Assembly: GCF_007829335.1 (NCBI RefSeq)
Contig: NZ_VIWO01000003.1
Location: forward strand, 62,001-126,000
From: Chitinophaga polysaccharea
Lineage (GTDB): Bacteria > Bacteroidota > Bacteroidia > Chitinophagales > Chitinophagaceae
DNA: 64,000 bases
Reading direction: 5' to 3'
The position numbers were made by a program, and so were the translations under genes. The notes beneath the pieces are model-generated. The model saw only the letters and a list, made by a program, of their open reading frames with translations. It made no database searches and was not told where the DNA came from. Of this stretch, positions 17,262 through 23,880 are shown in pieces; position 1 is the first letter of the stretch, and every line of letters starts with the position of its first letter.

Positions 17262-17336
17262 GGTGATTGAAGGGTTTCGAACCCTCGACCCTCAGAACCA
17301 CAATCTGATGCTCTAACCAACTGAGCTACAACCACC
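17262..17336 (-). tRNA. tRNA-His (GTG), second copy, CCA not encoded
   Basis: On the minus strand this copy is identical over all 75 nt to the tRNA at 16974-17048, including G-1 (17336) and C73 (17262). The following bases read CAG, so the CCA tail must be added by the CCA-adding enzyme, unlike in the first copy. The two genes converge across a 213-nt spacer that holds their terminators. Confidence 0.97.
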
Positions 17337-17357
17337 GTTTTTCCGTTGTTGGGAGTG

Positions 17358-17365
17358 CAAAGATA
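17358..17365 (-). promoter_or_regulatory. -7 element for the minus-strand tRNA-His gene
   Basis: Minus-strand TATCTTTG followed by CACTCCCAA, the same context as before the plus-strand copy. A TTTTTG lies 21 nt upstream. The predicted leader is about 18 nt. Confidence 0.55.
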
Positions 17366-17517
17366 AGCGAAAGTATTTTTAAATTCCAAAAACTTTGAAC
17401 AAAAAAATTTCAAGGCGTTACACATGAGGAATGTTTTAAATGTAATTGTCTGTCCGCCGTATTAACTGATCTGGTTGTTTGCAGGTGTTTACTACGCGTT
17501 TTAGAATTATTCACAGG

Positions 17518-17549
17518 TTTTGCACACTTCCGGAAAAAATGTATCTTTG
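17518..17549 (+). promoter_or_regulatory. Promoter for the 17756 gene with a long leader
   Basis: TTTTG at 17518-17522, a 19-nt spacer and TATCTTTG at 17542-17549 form a near-ideal Bacteroidota promoter. Initiation near 17554 would give a 5' leader of roughly 200 nt before the next coding region. Confidence 0.65.
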
Positions 17550-17755
17550 CGCACTTTCCCATTCCATTCCCATTTTTTTAATTAGTTGATTATCAGCTGA
17601 ATGTTGTTTGCTTAGCATCAGAAAAGCCCTTGTTTCCGGGTATTTCGATGCGGTTGAGTGTGGATATGTTGCCCAGGACGGAATATTTAACAAAATTCCC
17701 TTGCTACTGTCAATTAGAGTAATATAAGTGTTTAATTTTTAATTGTATATACATT

Positions 17756-18961
17756 ATGGATCAGCTAAAACTGAAGTTACAGGAGTACTATCAGCGTTAC
17801 CAGCAAATGGACCAACGGGTGAAGCCTGGAAAGGAGGAGCCTGGTTTTGAGGACGTGCTGGACATGGAAAACGATATTCTTTCACAGTTTGGATTGCCGA
17901 CGTCCCGTCGATTTGTGCAGATACTGCACGACTTTGTACATCACGGTCATGTGAGCGACCAGCTGCTGGATTTTGTGAGCAAGAAACTGCGTACTGCTGC
18001 ACGCAAATACCTGTTATCGCCTGTTATGTCGGACATTGATCTGCTGGAAGGAGCCCGCGAACAGAAACGGAGTCCCTACGATGTATTACCGGAGCTGGGC
18101 TACCCGGTACATGAATATGCATTGTTCCTGTTGGGTGAACTCTTTTACCGCCGCAACATGGCCGCTACCGATATCGTGGATGAGCTGAAAAAAATGCAGC
18201 ACTTCGACAGCTGGGGTGATCTGATGTTGTTGAGCAAAATACATAATCATACTACCCATGAACTGTATGCCAAGCTGAAAAAGCATGAGCTGCGTTTTAT
18301 CGATGAGTTTATACAGTTTACCCGCCGCCAGGAACCATCCCGGCTGGTGAATAAACGCGCTACTCCCCTGGAAGAAGGCTATACACCCAACTACAAAACC
18401 ATTACCAAGGTACAGGTGGAAGACATCATCTTCGATGAGCAAACCTCTCCCAGCTTATTTGGTAAGATAAAGAGTGGTCGCGGTTACGCCCGTATCACCA
18501 TCAGCCTGGAGTTTTCAGAATTGAACCAGATCCTGATGAGCAGCGATGAACTGGGGGTAGAAATCAGCAATCATATCAAAAAGCGCCTGGCTAATCCCGC
18601 TGCGGAAAAACCAACGGTGATAGATATACGCGCCGAATTCGGAGATGTATTGAAACTCGACAACTGCTATCTCGAGGTATATAAACCTCAGCACCGGGAA
18701 GGCAGCAAATGGGTAGAAGACAAAGACAACTTCTACTTCGTGGATAAAATTCTCTCTAAAAAAGAATTTGAAAAACGTACCAAAGAAGCGGAAGTAAAAC
18801 GTAAAATACAGGAATGCCTGGAACTGATCGGTGGCTCTTATGTATATTACCAGCGGCTGCGCCGCCTCGGCATCACCGATGAAGAAGCCAAGCTCCGTGC
18901 AGGCTTACAGGATGAGCTCCTGTTTAAATTGTCTTTCTTCCTGAATAAAGTGAAGGAGTAA
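17756..18961 (+). CDS. Conserved-looking protein of unknown function, 401 aa
   Basis: I do not recognise the family. The protein is soluble, rich in charged helices, and has no signal peptide or membrane segment. Residues 1-35 form a Gln/Lys-rich helix (QLKLKLQEYYQRYQQMDQR). The middle (about 150-200) is helical with many Lys/Glu. The part around 215-300 looks mixed alpha/beta (ITKVQVEDIIFDEQTSPSLFGKIKSGRGYARITISLEF). The C-terminal 80 residues are again helical (SKKEFEKRTKEAEVKRKIQE). Codon use is like the neighbours. It has its own strong promoter 200 nt upstream and a perfect 20-bp terminator hairpin downstream, so it is a single-gene unit. Confidence 0.75.
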   Translation: MDQLKLKLQEYYQRYQQMDQRVKPGKEEPGFEDVLDMENDILSQFGLPTSRRFVQILHDFVHHGHVSDQLLDFVSKKLRTAARKYLLSPVMSDIDLLEGAREQKRSPYDVLPELGYPVHEYALFLLGELFYRRNMAATDIVDELKKMQHFDSWGDLMLLSKIHNHTTHELYAKLKKHELRFIDEFIQFTRRQEPSRLVNKRATPLEEGYTPNYKTITKVQVEDIIFDEQTSPSLFGKIKSGRGYARITISLEFSELNQILMSSDELGVEISNHIKKRLANPAAEKPTVIDIRAEFGDVLKLDNCYLEVYKPQHREGSKWVEDKDNFYFVDKILSKKEFEKRTKEAEVKRKIQECLELIGGSYVYYQRLRRLGITDEEAKLRAGLQDELLFKLSFFLNKVKE

Positions 18962-18978
18962 CAACAGGCTACAAAATA

Positions 18979-19022
18979 AAATGATTGAGGCGAATGATGT
19001 AAATCATTCGCCTCAATCATTT
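18979..19022. terminator. Perfect 20-bp hairpin terminator
   Basis: AAATGATTGAGGCGAATGAT (18979-18998) pairs perfectly with 19003-19022 around the tetraloop GTAA. The core GGCGAATGAT recurs in the hairpin at 23819-23866. Confidence 0.75.
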
Positions 19023-19026
19023 AGGA

Positions 19027-19122
19027 CTACAGCAATCCAATGCCCAGCGTGAGCACACATATGGCCAGTAAAAGAACGCCTGTATATAAAATACCTGCTT
19101 GTTTATTGCGGCCCCTTAACAA
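19027..19122 (-). CDS. Possible 31-aa membrane microprotein
   Basis: A short minus-strand frame starts with TTG at 19122 and reads LLRGRNKQAGILYTGVLLLAICVLTLGIGLL before the stop. It has a basic N-terminus and one hydrophobic helix that would span a membrane. An AAGGAAG sequence about 12 nt upstream could be a ribosome-binding site. There is no ATG in frame, and it ends next to the 18979 hairpin. It may be a real single-pass microprotein or the tail of a decayed gene. Evidence is limited to its composition. Confidence 0.3.
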   Translation of the reverse strand: MLRGRNKQAGILYTGVLLLAICVLTLGIGLL

Positions 19123-19170
19123 ATGTTAGTTTCTTCCTTACGGGGAATTTTTTATGTTTGAGGAAAAAAA

Positions 19171-19710
19171 ATGGAAGAACTTACATTGGGCGTTGGCTCC
19201 AGGGTACAGCACGCCCACTTCGGCCCCGGCGTAATTGTAGCGGTAAAATATGCGCAGTACCGTGTTACCTTCATGGACCATGGGATTAAAATGATCGATA
19301 AAACGGATCCGCTTTTTGAAGTGCTCGTAGCAGAAAACGCAACGCCTGAAGTTGAAACCGCATCAGACGTGGAAACATCGCTACTCAAGATTCTACGGCT
19401 CTGGGGCGGCATTACGGAAGTAGTTCCCCTGGGCGACCGCTGGAAGGGTGGTACAATGATCCTGCAACCCGGCGACACTAGCCTTAAAGCCAAGGAATTA
19501 CCGATAGATACCTTCTTCCATAAAATAGTGATGCTGCGTGACCGCCTGCGGGTACTGGAGCAAAATATCAACAGCCATAAAGTGCTGACGGATGAAGAGA
19601 AGGTAAATATACAACAGTATATTACCCGTATCTACGGCTCTCTTACCACCTTCAATGTATTGTTCAGAGATAAGGAGCATTGGTTTACCGGGGAGAAGAC
19701 CAACGACTAG
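19171..19710 (+). CDS. Conserved protein with UvrD-tail/Tudor-like N-terminus
   Basis: 179 residues, soluble. The N-terminus GVGSRVQHAHFGPGVIVAVKYAQYRVTF resembles the small beta-barrel module at the C-terminus of UvrD/PcrA helicases (pattern VxHxxFGxGxV), which contacts protein partners such as RNA polymerase. The rest is not recognised: an acidic linker, a short beta region (ILRLWGGITEVVPLGDRWKGG), then a long helical part (about 110-165). The role is unknown; a nucleic-acid or polymerase-binding adaptor is possible but is inference. Its TAG stop overlaps the TAG stop of the convergent lipase gene through a shared CTAG. Confidence 0.72.
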   Translation: MEELTLGVGSRVQHAHFGPGVIVAVKYAQYRVTFMDHGIKMIDKTDPLFEVLVAENATPEVETASDVETSLLKILRLWGGITEVVPLGDRWKGGTMILQPGDTSLKAKELPIDTFFHKIVMLRDRLRVLEQNINSHKVLTDEEKVNIQQYITRIYGSLTTFNVLFRDKEHWFTGEKTND

Positions 19711-20807
19711 TTTGTATCTATGTGGTAAATCTGTTCCAGTTCCCAGCGGTAGGGTCCCAGCATATGATGGGTGAATACGTTTTTACCGTTGAAAGGAAAT
19801 TTTTCATCATACCCGTTTACCGGATATAATATCACCGGGGTACCTGCCGGGGTATAGCTGTGGCTGTTCACAAAATCCGGCCGCCCATACTCCGGCAAAA
19901 TTTTCTGCACCCGTTTGGCCGCAAACTTTCCCAATACCCTTTGCAAACGCCGGGAAGATCGTTTGGTAGGACGGTCGAGGCGTCCGTACATATAGCGTAA
20001 GGCGCCGCGGATAGGCCATTTTTGTGCTTTGATAGCACCGCTGATATCTGTAAAGGGATTAACTGTAGTAAAGTCGCGGGTAGTTTGTATAGAGAACGGC
20101 GTTTCCGGTACCCAATCCCGGGTATTCACTACCCTCAATCCCCAGCCATCGCGGCTGATGTAATCAAAATCATATGCATATTCCTGGTTACCCGGTTTAG
20201 GAGCAGCGCTGGCGTAGGTTTTAAACACCAGGCCTTTGGGAAGTCCTTCTGTATATTCGAAATAGGAGCGCATCAGAAAACAGATCGCACCGCCCTGGCT
20301 ATGCCCGAAGATGATATATTCGTGTATGCCTTGCTGATAGTATTCATTGATTTTACGGATCATGTCGGGTCCCATGGCGGCTACCGCCAGCATCCAGCCG
20401 GCGTGTACATAAGCTTTCGGATTTTGTGCCACTTTGTAGGGAACAATGGTACTGTCGTTCAGTTTTAGTTTTCCCTGGGCAGGGATCATGCCTGCATAAA
20501 AGTTTTCCAGCCACGAAGTACTGGTACCGTTGGTGCCGCGGATAGAAATAATGCCTACGCCATCTTTGCGCAGCCATAAGTCCCAGCGATTTTCCAGTCC
20601 CACTACCGGTGAACGGTACATCAGCTCACAATCGCGCGGTGAGGTACTCATCACTTTTGTCCACGGCGTATCCGCCATACGGTCTACCAGTTTTAACAGT
20701 TCGCTGTATTCCGAAGGATTGAAATTAGGTGACAGGTGCTGTCCAACAGCATTATTTCTCCCGAAAAATAAAATTAGAAAACAGAACAGTGAAATACGGA
20801 TCCCCAT
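19707..20807 (-). CDS. Secreted class 3-type lipase/esterase
   Basis: 366 residues with a signal peptide (GIRISLFCFLILFFGRNNAVGQ). It has the fungal/class 3 lipase alpha/beta-hydrolase layout. The sequence GVGIISIRGTNGTSTSWLENF holds the oxyanion-region RGT, and IIFGHSQGGAICFLMRSYF holds the nucleophile Ser in GHSQGG. A later Asp (in NTRDWVPETPF) and a His near the C-terminus (HSYTP or HHMLGPYRWE) can complete the triad. RGT followed by the GHSxGG elbow is typical of lipases acting on acylglycerols, but the substrate is not known. The gene stands alone and overlaps its convergent neighbour by 3-4 bp. Confidence 0.85.
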   Translation of the reverse strand: MGIRISLFCFLILFFGRNNAVGQHLSPNFNPSEYSELLKLVDRMADTPWTKVMSTSPRDCELMYRSPVVGLENRWDLWLRKDGVGIISIRGTNGTSTSWLENFYAGMIPAQGKLKLNDSTIVPYKVAQNPKAYVHAGWMLAVAAMGPDMIRKINEYYQQGIHEYIIFGHSQGGAICFLMRSYFEYTEGLPKGLVFKTYASAAPKPGNQEYAYDFDYISRDGWGLRVVNTRDWVPETPFSIQTTRDFTTVNPFTDISGAIKAQKWPIRGALRYMYGRLDRPTKRSSRRLQRVLGKFAAKRVQKILPEYGRPDFVNSHSYTPAGTPVILYPVNGYDEKFPFNGKNVFTHHMLGPYRWELEQIYHIDTN

Positions 20808-20944
20808 AGATAATTACGAATTACAAAACGTTAACAACGTATAAAATACTAATAAAAGTGCGTTGCTTTAAAACAAAATGAAACAATTCGGCTGGTGCTA
20901 TTGTTCTAAATGCGTTTAACTTTCATGCCTAAATTAATCTAAAT

Positions 20945-22348
20945 ATGGGAAAGAGAATTGAGCACGATTTCCTCGGAGAAAAGGAAATACCCCAGGATGT
21001 TTACTATGGTATTCAAACATTGCGTGCTATTGAAAACTTTCATATTACCGGTATTCCGCTGATGGTGGAACCCGTATTTGTTCAGGCTTTGGGTTATGTG
21101 AAGAAAGGTGCGGCCATGGCTAACCGGGACCTGGGCGTACTGGATAAAAATATTGCGGAATATATTATTAAGGCATGCGACCGGGTGATAGCCGGGGAGT
21201 TCAACAACCAGTTCCTGAGCGACCTGATACAAGGTGGCGCCGGCACGTCGGTAAATATGAATGCCAATGAAGTGATTGCCAATATTGCCCTGGAAATGAT
21301 GGGCAAGGAGAAAGGGCAGTATGAATTTTGCCATCCCAACAATCATGTAAACTGCTCCCAGTCTACCAACGATGCCTATCCCACCGCTTTCCGCATTGCG
21401 CTGATCAATAAACTTACCGGTTATAAGGAGATACTGGGCGACCTGGCAGGAGCCTTCCAGGCCAAGGGCGAGGAGTTCAAAGATGTACTGAAAATGGGCC
21501 GCACCCAATTGCAGGATGCCGTACCCATGAGCATGGGAGATGAATTCAAAGCTTTTGCCACCAATATCAATGAAGAGCTATCACGTATAGAAGACAGCAA
21601 ACGCCTGATCTCAGAAATCAACATGGGGGCTACGGCAATTGGTACGGGTGTAAATGCGCCCAAAGGATATGCGGCGCTGGTCACTAAATACCTTGCCGAA
21701 ATAACCGGGCTGGAACTGGTGCTGGCAGGCGACCTCATTGAAGCTACTTACGATACAGGTGCTTACGTGCAGCTATCGGGCGTGTTGAAACGTACTGCGG
21801 TAAAAATTTCCAAGATATGCAACGACCTGCGGTTATTATCTTCCGGTCCACGTACAGGGCTAAACGAAATTAACCTGCCCCCTATGCAGCCAGGGTCTTC
21901 TATTATGCCGGGAAAGGTAAACCCTGTAATCCCGGAAGTGGTGAATCAAACGGCTTTTTATGTTATTGGTGCCGACCTGATGGTGACCATGGCCGCAGAG
22001 GCAGGACAGTTGCAGCTCAACGTGATGGAGCCTACGATTTCTTTTGCGTTGTTTACCGCTATCACTTATATGAGTAATGCCTGCAAAACGTTGAAAGATA
22101 AATGTGTGGTAGGGATTACGGCGAATGCCGACCGTACGCGGGAAATGGTGATGCAGAGCATTGGTATAGTGACCCAGCTGAATCCTATTATCGGTTATGA
22201 GAAATGTTCTGCTATTGCGCGCGAAGCGCTGGAAACAGGTAAATCGGTGCACGACCTGGCAGTAAAGGAAAAGCAATGGGTAACACAGGAGAAGTGGGAT
22301 GAAATTTTCACCTTCGATAACCTGATCAGACCTCAGTTTATACAATAA
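20945..22348 (+). CDS. aspA: Aspartate ammonia-lyase (aspartase)
   Basis: 467 residues, the normal size. It deaminates L-aspartate to fumarate and ammonia. The superfamily signature GSSIMPGKVNPVIPE is at about residues 316-330, on the flexible catalytic loop with its active-site Ser. Also visible are NVNEV-type helices (GTSVNMNANEVIANIALE), the substrate-binding NHVNCSQSTND and the GRTQLQDAVPMSMGDEF region. QSTND and AVPM favour aspartase over fumarase. The next gene encodes a C4-dicarboxylate transporter, so the pair can import aspartate, release fumarate for respiration and export succinate. Confidence 0.95.
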   Translation: MGKRIEHDFLGEKEIPQDVYYGIQTLRAIENFHITGIPLMVEPVFVQALGYVKKGAAMANRDLGVLDKNIAEYIIKACDRVIAGEFNNQFLSDLIQGGAGTSVNMNANEVIANIALEMMGKEKGQYEFCHPNNHVNCSQSTNDAYPTAFRIALINKLTGYKEILGDLAGAFQAKGEEFKDVLKMGRTQLQDAVPMSMGDEFKAFATNINEELSRIEDSKRLISEINMGATAIGTGVNAPKGYAALVTKYLAEITGLELVLAGDLIEATYDTGAYVQLSGVLKRTAVKISKICNDLRLLSSGPRTGLNEINLPPMQPGSSIMPGKVNPVIPEVVNQTAFYVIGADLMVTMAAEAGQLQLNVMEPTISFALFTAITYMSNACKTLKDKCVVGITANADRTREMVMQSIGIVTQLNPIIGYEKCSAIAREALETGKSVHDLAVKEKQWVTQEKWDEIFTFDNLIRPQFIQ

Positions 22349-22467
22349 GTACCGGTACCGGTTAACCGGGCATCCGGTTGGCCGGTGCTGTACCGCCGCG
22401 TTACAGGCATTGAGTGCGACTGGTATTTATGACCGAATATGGTTATCTTCAGCCATACTTTCTTCAT

Positions 22468-23808
22468 ATGATCTGGTTACAATTTGCAATTTTACTGGGG
22501 GCTATCCTTATTGGTGCCCGTATGAAGGGCATAGGATTAGGAGTGATGGGTATGGTGGCCCTGGCAATTTATATATTCCTGTTCAGGATGCGTCCAGCAG
22601 ATCCGCCTATTGATGTAATGCTGATCATATTAGCGGTAGTCAGCACTGCTGCTACCTTGCAGGCTGCAGGGGGAATGGATTACCTCGTAAGGCTGGCAGA
22701 GAAGATCCTTCGCAGCCAACCTTCACTGATTGTGTTACTGGGCCCCCTGGTCACTTATGTATTTACCCTATTCGCCGGTACGGCGCATGTCACGTATTCC
22801 CTGCTGCCCATTATCGCAGAAGTATCTACCAAAAAACGTATACGGCCCGAAAGGGCGCTGAGTATTTCCGTGATCTCTGCCCACCTGGCTATTACTGCGA
22901 GCCCCATATCGGCGGCTACTGCGGCGTTGTTGACGATCCTTGGTGGCAAGATGTCGCTGCTGGATATCCTGAAAGTATGCATCCCGGCTACGCTGATAGG
23001 TACCTTGGCGGGTGTGGTTGTATGTTGGAAGAAAGGGAAGGACCTTGATAAAGACCCGTTGTTCCTTGAGAAAATGAAAGACCCGGCTTTCGCCGCAAGT
23101 ATCGATACAAACGTGGCTACAGCCGAAGCACCGTTGTTGCCTGGCGCCAAAGCTTCGGTTTTTATTTTTGGACTAGCGGTGTTAATGATTGTGCTGGTGG
23201 GAGCGTTTCCCGCCATGCTGCCTTCATTTGGGGCAGGTAACAGTAACCTGTCGGTAGATGCGCTGGGGCATATTAAGATGTCGGCCGTCATAGAACTGGT
23301 GATGCTGGCGGCAGCTGCGGCTATTATGTTGATTTGCCGTACTACGGCAGCAGCGGTAGCTAAGGCCAGTTTGTTCAATTCTGGCGCCCAGGCGGTGGTA
23401 TCGATTTTTGGCGTGGTGTGGATGAGCGCTACTTTCATGCAAAGTAATGCCGCTACTATAGAGCATGCCCTGGGAGATATGGTGCGTTCGGCGCCCTGGA
23501 CTTTCGCCATTGCCCTGTTCTTGCTGAGCATCCTGCTTTTCAGCCAGGCGGCTACTACTAAGGCATTGATGCCGCTCGGGGTAACCCTGGGCATTGTACC
23601 GCCCTATATGCTGGCTATGTTCCCGGCAGTAAACGGCGACTTTGTATTGCCAGGTTATCCTACACTGCTGGCGGCTATTAACTTTGATCGCACCGGCAGC
23701 ACCCATATAGGAAAATATCTGGTGAATCATAGCTTTATGATACCGGGTATTGTAAGTGTGGCGGTATCTGTAGTAGTGGGTTTTTTGCTTGCAGGAATAT
23801 TGTTGTAA
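22468..23808 (+). CDS. dcu: Anaerobic C4-dicarboxylate transporter, DcuA/DcuB family
   Basis: 446 residues with 10-12 predicted membrane helices. The family start IWLQFAILLGAILIGARMKGIGLGVMG is clear, followed by AAGGMDYLVRLAEKILR and the helix FTLFAGTAHVTYSLLPIIAEV. DcuA/B proteins exchange aspartate, fumarate and succinate. I chose the ATG at 22468 because the longer frames, from GTG 22414 or ATG 22429, add a tail foreign to the family. aspA ends 119 nt upstream on the same strand. DcuA and DcuB cannot be told apart here. Confidence 0.9.
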   Translation: MIWLQFAILLGAILIGARMKGIGLGVMGMVALAIYIFLFRMRPADPPIDVMLIILAVVSTAATLQAAGGMDYLVRLAEKILRSQPSLIVLLGPLVTYVFTLFAGTAHVTYSLLPIIAEVSTKKRIRPERALSISVISAHLAITASPISAATAALLTILGGKMSLLDILKVCIPATLIGTLAGVVVCWKKGKDLDKDPLFLEKMKDPAFAASIDTNVATAEAPLLPGAKASVFIFGLAVLMIVLVGAFPAMLPSFGAGNSNLSVDALGHIKMSAVIELVMLAAAAAIMLICRTTAAAVAKASLFNSGAQAVVSIFGVVWMSATFMQSNAATIEHALGDMVRSAPWTFAIALFLLSILLFSQAATTKALMPLGVTLGIVPPYMLAMFPAVNGDFVLPGYPTLLAAINFDRTGSTHIGKYLVNHSFMIPGIVSVAVSVVVGFLLAGILL

Positions 23809-23818
23809 TACTATCATA

Positions 23819-23866
23819 AAAAAAGGGAAGGGCGAATGATGATCATCATTCGCCCTTCCCTTTTTT
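23819..23866. terminator. Perfect 24-bp palindromic terminator
   Basis: A perfect palindrome with arms 23819-23842 and 23843-23866. Each arm reads six A, then GGGAAGGGCGAATGATGA, or its complement. It lies between convergent genes and gives a T-run on both strands, so it can stop transcription both ways. The centre GGCGAATGATG matches the hairpin at 18979-19022. Confidence 0.8.
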
Positions 23867-23880
23867 ATGACATGATTTTA

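Larger units (their letters stand above)
17337..17755. other. 419-nt gene-free stretch between tRNA-His and the 17756 gene
   Basis: The left end carries the promoter of the minus-strand tRNA-His gene: TATCTTTG reading leftwards at 17365-17358, with a TTTTTG about 21 nt upstream. The centre holds a rightward promoter at 17518-17549. The rest would be a leader of about 200 nt for the gene at 17756. I see no open frame with coding character in it: a 60-codon minus-strand frame at 17511-17693 has no ribosome-binding site or recognisable sequence. I do not recognise a riboswitch or known small RNA. Confidence 0.6.

Noticed and set aside
17511..17693. 60-codon minus-strand frame in the gap before the 17756 gene
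   Set aside because: No ribosome-binding site, no hydrophobic or conserved character, and it overlaps a strong opposite promoter.
22755..23594. 279-codon minus-strand frame inside the dicarboxylate transporter gene
   Set aside because: Antisense shadow of a membrane protein gene; low-complexity Ala/Thr/Ile composition and no start signal.
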